NCBI GenBank assembly: GCA_002790195.1 | Contig: PFUR01000075.1 | Span: 43,365-107,364 of the forward strand | Source of the DNA: Flavobacteriales bacterium CG_4_9_14_3_um_filter_40_17 | GTDB lineage: Bacteria; Bacteroidota; Bacteroidia; Flavobacteriales; Flavobacteriaceae | Reading direction: 5' to 3' | Length of the DNA stretch: 64,000 nucleotides | Shown: one piece after another, positions 9,116 through 17,312 of the stretch | How the letters are laid out: each line of letters begins with the position of its first letter | Numbering within the stretch: the stretch's first letter is position 1 | Notes under the pieces: generated by a model | The model's database searches: none | Told to the model about the DNA's origin: nothing | The model's input: only the letters and a program-made list of their open reading frames with translations | Translations under genes and position numbers: made by a program

Positions 9116-9961
9116 ATGAAAACTACTATTCATTTCTGTTTCCTGATTTTTTTTATGTCAACGGGATTTCACACATTTTCGCAATCTCTCAAAGTGATGA
9201 CCTACAACATCCGGCTCAACGTGGAGTCTGACGGTGAAAATGCATGGCCTAACCGCAAAGATTATTTCACTTCACAAATACAATTTTACGAACCGGATAT
9301 ATTCGGAATACAAGAAGCTCTTCCTAATCAAATTACTGATATTTCAAACGCGTTGGGGCAATACGAGTATGTCGGTATTGGCAGAGATGGCGAAGGAAAA
9401 GGCGAGTCGTCGAATATTTTTTATAAAAAAGACCGGTTTACGGTTATGGAAACCCAAACTTTTTGGCTTTCAGAAACACCCGGCAAAATATCCAAAGGTT
9501 GGGATGCGGCTTTGAACCGGGTTTGTACGTATGCCTTGTTGTCTGATGAAACTACCGGGAAGCGTCTTTGGATTTTCAATACCCATTTGGACCACATCGG
9601 CGAAGAAGCCCGCACCAAGAGTATCAAACTGATTCTTTCAAAAATAGAAGCCGTCAACAGTCCTGACTATCCGGTTATTTTCATGGGCGATTTCAATTCT
9701 GAACCCGGCGTCGAAAGAATTATTTCACTCAAAAAAGAAATGGTTGACACCCGCTCAACCTCTGAAAACGCGCCTTTCGGCCCGTCTGGCACATTCAACG
9801 GATTCAAGCATAACGAACCAGTAACCCTCTTGATTGACTACATTTTCATCTCAAAAAATGAAAAACTGAAAGTATTGAAATATGCTGTCTTGAGCGATTC
9901 AAAAGATTTAAAATATCCATCCGACCATTTGCCGGTTTATGTCGAATTAAAATATCAGTAA
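9116..9961 (+). CDS. Exported endonuclease/exonuclease/phosphatase-family protein
   Basis: A 281-residue metal-dependent hydrolase of the EEP fold with a signal peptide (about 1-22, ending TFSQ). The four fold motifs are in order: MTYNIRLN near the start, the metal-binding glutamate in GIQEALPNQ, the NTHLDHIG block, MGDFNSEPG, and the catalytic SDHLPV near the end, with the preceding LIDYIFI. The family covers phosphodiesterases acting on DNA, sphingomyelin or inositol phosphates; short secreted Bacteroidota members next to sugar genes are usually unassigned, so the substrate is open. It lies 36 bases upstream of the GH16 gene, probably in one operon. Confidence 0.88.
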   Translation: MKTTIHFCFLIFFMSTGFHTFSQSLKVMTYNIRLNVESDGENAWPNRKDYFTSQIQFYEPDIFGIQEALPNQITDISNALGQYEYVGIGRDGEGKGESSNIFYKKDRFTVMETQTFWLSETPGKISKGWDAALNRVCTYALLSDETTGKRLWIFNTHLDHIGEEARTKSIKLILSKIEAVNSPDYPVIFMGDFNSEPGVERIISLKKEMVDTRSTSENAPFGPSGTFNGFKHNEPVTLLIDYIFISKNEKLKVLKYAVLSDSKDLKYPSDHLPVYVELKYQ

Positions 9962-9997
9962 TTTGCTAATTTTATAAATTGTCACCAAGATTGATTT

Positions 9998-10834
9998 ATG
10001 AAAATGCTTACACTTTTGACAAGTTTATTTTTTATGATTTCTTGCAAAACAAATCACGGCAACATCGAAAAAACGTACCGGTTGGTTTGGTCAGACGAAT
10101 TTAACTATTTTGGCAAGCCCGACCCGGAAAAATGGGGTTTTGAAAACGGTTTTATCCGTAATTTGGAAAAACAATATTATACCGGTAAATTAAAAAATGC
10201 CCGTGTTGAGAATGGTGTTTTGATACTTGAGGCTCATAAAGAAACCGCCAAAAATAAAGCCTTTATTTCCGAAAAATTAACTGACTGGAAAGAAAATTTG
10301 CGTCAAGCAGATTACACCTCCGCGAGTCTTACCACCAAGGGGCTGGCTCAATGGAAATACGGAATCATTGAAATAAAAGCCAAACTTCCAAAAGGAACCG
10401 GGCTGTGGCCTGCCATTTGGATGTTGAACGAAAATTTCGAAGAAGAAGATTCACATAAGGGTGAAATCGATATTATGGAACACTTGGGGTTTGATAGAAA
10501 ATCAATCATTGGCTCTGTCCATTTGGATACACCTGAAAATGAATCGTATCAATTTCAAAGTAAAAAAATTCGGATTAAAAATCCTTATGATGAATTTCAT
10601 ACTTACGCCATTCGTTGGACAGCAAAACAAATCGATTATTTACTTGACGGAGAGATTTATCAAACCATTAAAAAGAAAAACTTTAACCAACACAATCAAT
10701 GGCCTTTTGATCAGCCATTTTACTTAAAACTCAATGTGGCAGTAGGCGGTATCTCAGGTAGCAAAAAAGGAATTGATGACTGCACCCTTCCTCAAAAAAT
10801 GATAATTGAGTATGTCAGGGTTTATCAAAAATGA
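9998..10834 (+). CDS. Glycoside hydrolase family 16 lipoprotein
   Basis: A 278-residue endo-acting beta-glycanase of family GH16. The N terminus is a lipoprotein signal (MISC, lipid-modified cysteine about residue 16), so the enzyme is membrane-anchored. The catalytic signature is E156-I-D158-I-M-E161 followed by H, where the first glutamate is the nucleophile and E161 the acid/base; aromatic segments such as GLWPAIWML precede it and LDGEIYQT and PFYLKLNVAVGG follow. GH16 enzymes cut beta-1,3-, mixed-linkage beta-glucans, agar or carrageenan; the EIDIME variant is usual in laminarinase/lichenase-like members, so a beta-glucan is the best guess. No SusC/SusD pair accompanies it. Confidence 0.9.
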   Translation: MKMLTLLTSLFFMISCKTNHGNIEKTYRLVWSDEFNYFGKPDPEKWGFENGFIRNLEKQYYTGKLKNARVENGVLILEAHKETAKNKAFISEKLTDWKENLRQADYTSASLTTKGLAQWKYGIIEIKAKLPKGTGLWPAIWMLNENFEEEDSHKGEIDIMEHLGFDRKSIIGSVHLDTPENESYQFQSKKIRIKNPYDEFHTYAIRWTAKQIDYLLDGEIYQTIKKKNFNQHNQWPFDQPFYLKLNVAVGGISGSKKGIDDCTLPQKMIIEYVRVYQK

Positions 10835-10953
10835 TTAACCCTCTCCTAACTTAGATTTGTTTTACCTAAATATAATACGCCTATGCTTTTCTTATGGATT
10901 AAAATTGATAATTTTATCAAAAAATATTTCATTGCTATAAAAACGTTTAAAAA

Positions 10954-11736
10954 ATGTCAAAAAAAGGATTTCTTATCGATATGGACGGGGTCATTTATTC
11001 AAATGAAACCTTAATTCCCGGGGCAGATAAATTTATTCAAACCCTTCAGAAAGAAAACATTCCCTTTCTTTTTATGACCAACAACAGCCAACGCACGCCT
11101 TTGGATGCGGTATATAAAGTTGCTCGTATGGGAATCGAAATCAAGGAAGAAAATGTTTATACCAGCGCCATGGCGACAGCTTGGTTTTTGTCTTTTATGA
11201 AACCCAAAGGCACGGCTTACGTGCTAGGGGAAGGCGGGCTTTTGGCGAGTTTGCACAATGTGGATTACAAATTGGTAAACTCCAACCCGGATTTTGTAGT
11301 AGTGGGTGAAGGGCGAAATTTTACCCTCGAAATGGTCAACAACGCGGTGGATATGATACTTTCCGGCTCCAAATTTATCGCTACCAACCTCGACCCGTCG
11401 CCGAAGAAAAAAGGCTGGGTGAATCTGGGTATCAAAGCGGTCGTAGCCATGATCGAAGAGGCAACCGGCAAAAAAGCGTTTTCGGTGGGCAAACCAAGCC
11501 CGGTGATGATGCGCTCGGCTCGTAAATATCTCGGTTTGAGCGCAGAAGAAACCATCATCATCGGCGACACCATGGATACGGACATCTTGGGCGGTGTCCA
11601 ATTAGGTTACACAACTATCCTCACCATGTCCGGTGTTTCCACTACTGATTCGCTGCTTGATTATGCCTTCAAACCCGATCTGATTGTAAATTCGGTAGCC
11701 GATATTGATATCAAATCTGTGCTGGGAATGCATTAA
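10954..11736 (+). CDS. HAD-IIA hydrolase, NagD-like
   Basis: A 260-residue cytoplasmic phosphatase of the HAD superfamily, subclass IIA (NagD/PGP type). Motif I is D9-M-D11-G-V-I-Y, with D9 the nucleophile; the subfamily motif MTNNSQ follows near residue 42; GKPSP supplies the conserved lysine; and IGDTMDTDILGG carries the metal-binding aspartates. The cap domain lies between motifs II and III, as in NagD. NagD-type enzymes dephosphorylate nucleotides or sugar phosphates such as phosphoglycolate; the exact substrate cannot be told. Spacing of 119 bases from the GH16 gene leaves its operon membership uncertain. Confidence 0.92.
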   Translation: MSKKGFLIDMDGVIYSNETLIPGADKFIQTLQKENIPFLFMTNNSQRTPLDAVYKVARMGIEIKEENVYTSAMATAWFLSFMKPKGTAYVLGEGGLLASLHNVDYKLVNSNPDFVVVGEGRNFTLEMVNNAVDMILSGSKFIATNLDPSPKKKGWVNLGIKAVVAMIEEATGKKAFSVGKPSPVMMRSARKYLGLSAEETIIIGDTMDTDILGGVQLGYTTILTMSGVSTTDSLLDYAFKPDLIVNSVADIDIKSVLGMH

Positions 11737-11754
11737 TTTTATTATTTTTTAACA

Positions 11755-11910
11755 TATTGTCCGACTAAAAAATATTTCGTTCCTATGGAACTTTTTTGCT
11801 AAAACACAACTTCTTTTCCAACATTGTCCCTAACGGGACTATCCCGTTAGGGACTAAATAGGGGGAGATGTAAAAAGTACCACCGCTCAAAATGTCCCGT
11901 AGGGACTATA
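11755..11910. repeat. REP-like palindromic element
   Basis: An intergenic repeat-like region. It contains an almost ideal hairpin, GTCCCTAACGGGA (11826-11838) and its exact reverse complement (11842-11854) around a 3-base loop, and a second short hairpin GTCCC-GTA-GGGAC (11894-11906) followed by TATATCTGTAG. The shared GTCCC...GGGAC core in two hairpins of opposite arrangement is the layout of REP/BIME elements, which in Bacteroidota are often mobilised by TnpA-REP transposases; none is in the window. It may also stop transcription of the HAD gene. Confidence 0.6.
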
Positions 11911-11991
11911 TCTGTAGTGATTCAGGTTTATTATTTGGTTTTAATCGCACAACCATATTTTTTTAAGATTCAAACTTTTATTAATTCACTA

Positions 11992-11999
11992 TTTTTGTC
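11992..11999 (+). promoter_or_regulatory. Candidate -7 box for the thioredoxin-like gene
   Basis: TATTTTTG fits TAnnTTTG and ends 30 bases before the ATG at 12030. No convincing -33 TTG. Confidence 0.4.
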
Positions 12000-12029
12000 A
12001 AACTATATTAGATTCAAAAATTATAAATC

Positions 12030-12524
12030 ATGAAAAAAGTTATCAGTGTATTGATTGTATCTCTTTTGATTAATCTCAACTTATCCGCCCAAGAAAAACC
12101 ACAATTGTTGCCAAATTTTGCCATACAAGATACCGATGGAAATACCTTTTCAGAAAAGGATTTGGCACACAACAAATACATCGTTTTTGTCTATTTCAAC
12201 CCGACTTGCCCGCATTGTCAACGCGCTTTCAAAACCTTAAACGAAAATGTAGCCAAATTGGGTAACAACATGACTGTATATGGGATAACGGTCGGTGACA
12301 AAGGAAATTCGCTTTTCTTTATGAAAAAATACGCGCCTGCCCTAAACGAACGATCCAACTTCAAACTCTTATTGGAAAAAGACAAAGCATTTACAACTGT
12401 TTTCGGAGTTGAACGCTATCCATCAATTTATCTGTATTCGCCCGATAAAAAACTTCTCAGCTTTGAACAAGACGAGAAGAAAGTCCTGAATTTTTTAGGG
12501 AAAATACAACCCGTTGATCGATAA
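12030..12524 (+). CDS. Exported thioredoxin-like (TlpA/AhpC-type) protein
   Basis: A 164-residue thioredoxin-fold protein with a signal peptide (about 1-20, ending LSAQ), so it acts in the periplasm or is exported. The redox motif is C60-P-H-C63 within FNPTCPHCQRAF; the cis-proline comes later in VERYPSIYLYS. The CPHC centre is also found in DsbA-like oxidases, whereas reducing TlpA/ResA proteins usually have CEPC or CPPC, so an oxidising or peroxidase-like role is possible. It is flanked by its own promoter box and an intrinsic terminator and seems monocistronic. Confidence 0.85.
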   Translation: MKKVISVLIVSLLINLNLSAQEKPQLLPNFAIQDTDGNTFSEKDLAHNKYIVFVYFNPTCPHCQRAFKTLNENVAKLGNNMTVYGITVGDKGNSLFFMKKYAPALNERSNFKLLLEKDKAFTTVFGVERYPSIYLYSPDKKLLSFEQDEKKVLNFLGKIQPVDR

Positions 12525-12580
12525 TCGATAAAATATATTTTGAATAGGTAATATTCAAAAAAAAACCTAATTTTGAAAGA

Positions 12581-12608
12581 AACATCCTTGATTGGATGTT
12601 TTTTTTTA
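12581..12608 (+). terminator. Intrinsic terminator after the thioredoxin-like gene
   Basis: Stem AACATCC (12581-12587) and GGATGTT (12594-12600), 6-base loop, then a run of T. The hairpin lies inside a frame that would extend the GH32 gene upstream from a TTG, which argues for the later ATG start of that gene. Confidence 0.8.
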
Positions 12609-12647
12609 CCTAAAATTCAGACTGAATCTTTTAACTCACCAAAACCT

Positions 12648-14198
12648 ATGAAGACCAACCTTTCCATTTTTTCCATCGGATTAATTTTGACATTAACCGC
12701 CTGTAATCAAAAAATAAAATCAGAGCCGGTAACCACCACTCACAAAGATACTACAATTGCCTTTCAAGAGCAATTCCGCCCACAATACCACTTCACCCCG
12801 CCTGCACATTGGATGAACGACCCGAATGGTTTGGTTTATAACCAAGGGGTTTATCATTTGTTTTATCAATACTACCCGGAAGATATCGTTTGGGGACCGA
12901 TGCATTGGGGACACGCGATTAGTAAGGATCTGATTCACTGGGAACATAAACCCATCGCTTTGTATCCGGATAAAAACGGTTATATTTTTTCGGGAAGCGC
13001 AGTTGTTGACAAGCAAAACTCTTCAGGTTTTGGCAGTTTGGAAAACCCGCCTTTGGTGGCTATTTTCACCTATCACAATGATGTCAGGGAAAAAGTGGGT
13101 GGCAATGATTTTCAAACACAGGGAATTGCATACAGCTTGGACAATGGTGATACCTGGACGGTTTATGACAAAAATCCGGTGATAGGCAACAAAGCCATTC
13201 GCGATTTCAGAGACCCGAAAGTCTTTTGGTATGAAGAAGGGGAGCAATGGATATTGACGCTGGTTGCCGGCGATTATGCCCGGTTTTATGCATCCGGCAA
13301 TCTCAAAGATTGGAAACATTTGAGCGATTTCGGCAAAAACACCGGAGCGCATGGCGGCGTATGGGAATGCCCGGATTTGTTTAAACTCAAAGTGGAAAAC
13401 TCGAACGAAGAAAAATGGGTTTTGTTTATCAGCATCAATCCCGGTGCGCCGCTTGGCGGTTCGGGGACACAATATTTTGTCGGGGATTTTGACGGAAAAA
13501 CATTCACTACAGATCAGGGAGATATCAAATGGGTTGACTACGGAACAGATAATTACGCAGGTGTAACTTTCAATAACACACCCGATGGCAAACGTATCTT
13601 TATCGGTTGGATGAGCAATTGGCTTTACGCCCAAAAAACGCCTACCGAAGTTTGGAGAAGTGCCATGACATTGCCTAGAGAGCTTTCGCTGGCAAAAGTT
13701 GGCAAACAATATGTTTTGAAAAGCACGGTCGTAGGACAGATTGCATCTTTGGCAGAAAACCAAATCGAGGAAGCAACTGTCAGATTGCCTAAAACCGTTG
13801 AAAGTGAAATTGTTTCTCAAGCGGAAATTTCTTTTTCAACAGCAAACTCTTCTTTTAAACTTGTTTTTTCAAATGCTCAATACGATTCGTTGGCCTTGCA
13901 ATACAATGCGAATACAAATGCTTTTTCGATAGACCGGACTCTGTCGGGTTTGATCGATTTTGAAGAAAATTTCGGCAAAGAAATACATGTGATTCAAACG
14001 CCAAATATTCTGGGAAGCAACATAGAATTTAAAGTATTCTCGGACCAATCATCTATCGAAGTTTTTATCAATGGTGGAACTTACACTTTTACCGAAATCG
14101 TTTTTCCCAAAAAACCATTTAACAAATTAGAGATTTTTGGTGATGAAAATAAAGAAATCAAAAATTTAAGCATTAAAAAAATGAATACAATCTGGTAA
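12648..14198 (+). CDS. Glycoside hydrolase family 32 lipoprotein (levanase/invertase type)
   Basis: A 516-residue exo- or endo-fructosidase of family GH32 that hydrolyses sucrose, inulin or levan. The chosen ATG gives a lipoprotein signal (LTACNQ, cysteine about residue 19); a longer frame from a TTG at 12573 would run through the upstream terminator. All three GH32 active-site blocks are present: nucleophile D58 in HWMNDPNG, R188-D189-P in FRDPKVFW, and acid/base E240 in WECPDLF. Residues about 55-370 form the five-bladed propeller and the rest the beta-sandwich. It heads a beta-fructoside operon with a sugar MFS importer and a fructokinase; lipid anchoring suggests cleavage at the cell surface or periplasm. 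Confidence 0.93.
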   Translation: MKTNLSIFSIGLILTLTACNQKIKSEPVTTTHKDTTIAFQEQFRPQYHFTPPAHWMNDPNGLVYNQGVYHLFYQYYPEDIVWGPMHWGHAISKDLIHWEHKPIALYPDKNGYIFSGSAVVDKQNSSGFGSLENPPLVAIFTYHNDVREKVGGNDFQTQGIAYSLDNGDTWTVYDKNPVIGNKAIRDFRDPKVFWYEEGEQWILTLVAGDYARFYASGNLKDWKHLSDFGKNTGAHGGVWECPDLFKLKVENSNEEKWVLFISINPGAPLGGSGTQYFVGDFDGKTFTTDQGDIKWVDYGTDNYAGVTFNNTPDGKRIFIGWMSNWLYAQKTPTEVWRSAMTLPRELSLAKVGKQYVLKSTVVGQIASLAENQIEEATVRLPKTVESEIVSQAEISFSTANSSFKLVFSNAQYDSLALQYNANTNAFSIDRTLSGLIDFEENFGKEIHVIQTPNILGSNIEFKVFSDQSSIEVFINGGTYTFTEIVFPKKPFNKLEIFGDENKEIKNLSIKKMNTIW

Positions 14199-14255
14199 TT
14201 TCATAATATTGAAGAACCATATAACTTTTAAAACCTAACCAAAACTTTCCAAACC

Positions 14256-15602
14256 TTGAACACGAACAACATCCGCAATTGGTCCATCACAGTTGCCATT
14301 TCAGGCTTCTTATTTGGATTCGACACCGTAGTTATTTCCGGTGCCAATCAACCCATCAAAGAACTTTGGGACACCTCTCCCCTTTTTCACGGGCTTTTCA
14401 TCATGTCGATGGCACTATGGGGAACCGTTATCGGCGCATTGCTGGGCGGTATCCCATGTGATAAATACGGTCGAAAAAAAACCCTGTTTTGGATAGGAGT
14501 ACTCTACTTGGTTTCTGCCTTGGGTTCGGGTTTGGCAACTGATCCCTACTCTTTTTCATTCTTCAGGTTCATTGGCGGATTGGGCGTAGGCGCATCATCT
14601 GTCGCAGCCCCAATCTATATTTCGGAAATAACCACCGCTGCCAACCGCGGGAAACTCGGCATTCTCTATCAATTCAACATTGTCTTCGGTATTTTAATCG
14701 CTTATTTTTCAAACTATCTACTCAAAGGGTTCGATGGAGCCAATGATTGGCGTTGGATGTTGGGCGTAGAAGCCATTCCTGCTTTCATATATTGCATCAT
14801 GGTTTTGCGCGTACCCGACACCCCGCGTTGGTTGATTTTGAAGAAAAAAGACGAAACAGCCGGATTGGCATTACTCGAGCAAAATCTTTCTAAAGAAGAA
14901 GCTTTGGCGAGTTTCAAAGAAATCAAAAGTGATCAACTGAAACCCAATCAAAGTGAGCATATTTTTTCAGGTAAATTCAAATGGCCATTGATGTTGGCTT
15001 TTCTGCTCGCATTTTTCAACCAGCTTTCGGGCATCAATTTTATCTTATACTACGCACCCGAAATCCTTGAAATGGCCGGATTGGCTTCTAAAGAATCACT
15101 GATGAATTCGGTACTCATCGGTGTGGTCAATCTGTTGTTTACGTTTGTAGGTATGCGGCTGATTGACCCCTTCGGCAGGAAACAACTGATGTTGGTTGGC
15201 TCCATCGGCTACATCGTCAGTTTGAGTTTGGTTGCTTGGGCTTTCTATTCAGGCGCAGGATCACTGGTTTTGATGGTGTCTATCCTGTTGTTTATCGCTT
15301 CGCATGCCGTGGGGCAAGGCGCGGTCATTTGGATATTTATTTCTGAAATATTCCCGAACAACGTCCGTGCTTCCGGGCAATCATTCGGGACGGGGACGCA
15401 TTGGGTTTTCGCAGCACTCATCACCTTCTTGGGCCCGGTGGTAATTGACTTATTCCGTGTAAATCCTTGGCCTATTTTTGCGTTTTTTGCTTTCATGATG
15501 GTGTTGCAACTCTTGTTTGTCCTCTTTATGATGCCCGAAACCAAAGGTGTTTCTTTGGAAGAACTGGAGCACAAAATGCTCAATAGAAACCTAAAAAAAT
15601 GA
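14256..15602 (+). CDS. Sugar porter, MFS family
   Basis: A 448-residue 12-helix MFS transporter of the sugar porter family, starting at TTG. Family signatures: FLFGFDTVVISG in helix 1, DKYGRKKT after helix 2, PDTPRWL after helix 6, the repeat DPFGRKQL in the second half, and PETKGVSLEELE after helix 12. It presumably brings fructose or a short fructo-oligosaccharide across the inner membrane, because it lies between the GH32 gene (57 bases upstream) and a fructokinase whose ATG overlaps its own TGA. Sugar porters of this type normally work as proton symporters. Confidence 0.93.
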   Translation: MNTNNIRNWSITVAISGFLFGFDTVVISGANQPIKELWDTSPLFHGLFIMSMALWGTVIGALLGGIPCDKYGRKKTLFWIGVLYLVSALGSGLATDPYSFSFFRFIGGLGVGASSVAAPIYISEITTAANRGKLGILYQFNIVFGILIAYFSNYLLKGFDGANDWRWMLGVEAIPAFIYCIMVLRVPDTPRWLILKKKDETAGLALLEQNLSKEEALASFKEIKSDQLKPNQSEHIFSGKFKWPLMLAFLLAFFNQLSGINFILYYAPEILEMAGLASKESLMNSVLIGVVNLLFTFVGMRLIDPFGRKQLMLVGSIGYIVSLSLVAWAFYSGAGSLVLMVSILLFIASHAVGQGAVIWIFISEIFPNNVRASGQSFGTGTHWVFAALITFLGPVVIDLFRVNPWPIFAFFAFMMVLQLLFVLFMMPETKGVSLEELEHKMLNRNLKK

Positions 15603-16495
15603 ACGAGGCTGCTAATTTTTTGTGTTTTGGTGAAGTCCTCTTCGATGTTTTACCAGATAAAAGAGTAGTTGGCGGAGCTTCGCTCAATGTGGCGATTTGG
15701 TTGCACAGGCTCGGCAACCGGGTGAAGATGTTGAGCGCTGTTGGCGAGGACGGATTGGGAAAAGAATTGCTCAGTTTTATATCCAATCAGGGATTAGACA
15801 CGACGCTGATTGAGGCACACAAAACCTTGCCGACGAGTACGGTGAATGTGAAACTTACTACCGAAGGAATCGCAACTTACACCATCGAGCAACCCGTAGC
15901 TTGGGATGAAATTTCTTTATCTGACACGGTGAGGGAAATATCGGATTGCGCAACCTATCTTATTTATAATTCGCTGACTGTGCGAAGCAAAACCAGCCGG
16001 AACACCCTTTTTCGGCTATTGGAAAGCAAAGCGTACAAGGTGTTGGATGTAAATCTACGCCCGCCGCATTACGACCGGGAAACATTAATCAAACTCATGC
16101 AGGCGGCGGATTTCATCAAGTTTAACGAAGAAGAAATTTTGGAAATAGCTGCCTATTTCAAACCGGGTGTTCAAGGCCTTCGCGAGGCTGTTTTGTTGGT
16201 ATCCGAACAGACGAAAACCAACACCATTTGCGTGACACTGGGCGGTGATGGTGTATTGTTGTATAAAGATAAGAAGTTTTATTCCTTTGGCGGATTCAAA
16301 GTCACCGTGAAAGACACCATCGGCGCCGGCGATTCGTTCTTAGCCGCTTTGCTGTCCCAATTGCATCAACAAGCCCCGGTTGAAAAAGCGCTCCGGTATG
16401 CCTGTGCTTTGGGTGCTTTGGTGGCATCGAAAGAAGGAGCTGTCCCGGAAATTAACCTGATTGAAATCGACCTTAAAAAGAACTCCAAGAAATAA
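15599..16495 (+). CDS. Fructokinase, PfkB family
   Basis: A 298-residue PfkB/ribokinase-family sugar kinase. The N-terminal signature GGASLNVAIWLHRLG (around residue 25) binds the sugar, and the C-terminal signature DTIGAGDSFLAALL (around residue 240) holds the catalytic aspartate and the anion hole. The segment GEVLFDVLPDKRVVGGA is typical of bacterial fructokinases, and the gene overlaps the sugar porter by four bases in an operon with a GH32 enzyme. Fructose released outside and imported would thus be phosphorylated here for entry into glycolysis. Confidence 0.9.
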   Translation: MNEAANFLCFGEVLFDVLPDKRVVGGASLNVAIWLHRLGNRVKMLSAVGEDGLGKELLSFISNQGLDTTLIEAHKTLPTSTVNVKLTTEGIATYTIEQPVAWDEISLSDTVREISDCATYLIYNSLTVRSKTSRNTLFRLLESKAYKVLDVNLRPPHYDRETLIKLMQAADFIKFNEEEILEIAAYFKPGVQGLREAVLLVSEQTKTNTICVTLGGDGVLLYKDKKFYSFGGFKVTVKDTIGAGDSFLAALLSQLHQQAPVEKALRYACALGALVASKEGAVPEINLIEIDLKKNSKK

Positions 16496-16986
16496 AAAAA
16501 ACCTAATCACAACACGTGGATGAGGGCTTTCAAAAAATAGATGAATCATTTATTTCGCCGATAGATTGACCAAAGCTTCTTGAACTCAAATAAAAAAGTA
16601 GCGTTTGGTAAGCCATAAAACAGCAAGCCCCAAGTGCTTTTGAAATCCATATAAAGAATTTAAGGGTATGAAGTAAAATATTAAGTTGAATGAAAATCAG
16701 TTTAGCTTAAAAATTAGGTTCCGATTTTTTTTTGATTTAATTTACGGTTTTGTGTCAATAGTCTTTTGTGGCATCTAAAAAAGAGTTTAAAGACAATCAA
16801 GTGCTACTTTTGTATTCCTCAATACTTGAAAAATTTATCTAAACAAAAAAGGATGCTTCTGCCCATTTATTGCAAACTATTTTCTTAAAATATTCATATA
16901 AATGCATAAAGGATATTCAATCACAGAAAGTTTTTTACTAAATTAGGGGTAGTTTTTTAAAAAAACTACTATTTAGATTCTAATCA
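16496..16986. other. Intergenic leader region upstream of the molybdenum cofactor locus
   Basis: About 490 bases with no credible gene. It contains a TAnnTTTG box (TACTTTTG, 16805-16812) about 175 bases before the first gene, which would leave a long untranslated leader. No terminator for the fructokinase operon and no recognisable riboswitch were seen. Confidence 0.4.
16949..16969. promoter_or_regulatory. Perfect 10-base palindrome before the Moco locus
   Basis: GTAGTTTTTT and its exact reverse complement around a single central A, 17 bases upstream of the first reading frame. It could be an operator or an RNA hairpin that affects translation. Its AT-rich core makes a chance occurrence possible. 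Confidence 0.4.
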
Positions 16987-17305
16987 ATGTCAAAAATCCC
17001 AAAAACATACACCGATTTCAAAGATGAATTTCCTGATGTGAGTCTGATCTATTATAATTTAGGAACAGCGGTTCACAATGCCGAGCCTTTAGACGATAAA
17101 ACAAGGGCACTCAGAAAATTAGGGATGTCCTGCGTGGCGCAAAAAGAAGGAGCCGTGCATTCCCAGACGCGCAAAGCGCTGGATATAGGTTTGCACCAAA
17201 GCAGAAATTCACCACGTGGTGGTACTTATGTTGCCCAAACCAGGCTTACCCGTTATGATGGCTGCAATGACCTAGGTAAACGATATCCTTGAACCCAACA
17301 AATAA
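16987..17305 (+). pseudogene. Carboxymuconolactone decarboxylase-family gene, broken
   Basis: A relic of a small AhpD/CMD-like protein of about 106 residues. The first 69 codons are intact in style (LDDKTRALRKLG, TRKALDIGL). One extra base near 17194 then shifts the frame; reading in the neighbouring frame restores TKAEIHHVVVLMLPKPGLP and MMAAMT, which is the expected C-terminal half. There a second lesion follows: a TAG at 17273-17275 where relatives have tryptophan, before VNDILEPNK and TAA. Two independent lesions make a pseudogene more likely than sequencing error. The intact protein would be a small helical redox or decarboxylase-like enzyme; homologues often sit with Moco genes. Confidence 0.75.
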
Positions 17306-17312
17306 CCATTCA

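Noticed and set aside
11826-11906. Possible CRISPR repeats
   Set aside because: Only two unlike palindromes with no regular spacing; the layout is that of REP elements.
13023-13820. A 265-codon open frame on the minus strand
   Set aside because: It lies wholly inside the GH32 gene, whose active-site motifs are complete; the antisense product shows no family features.
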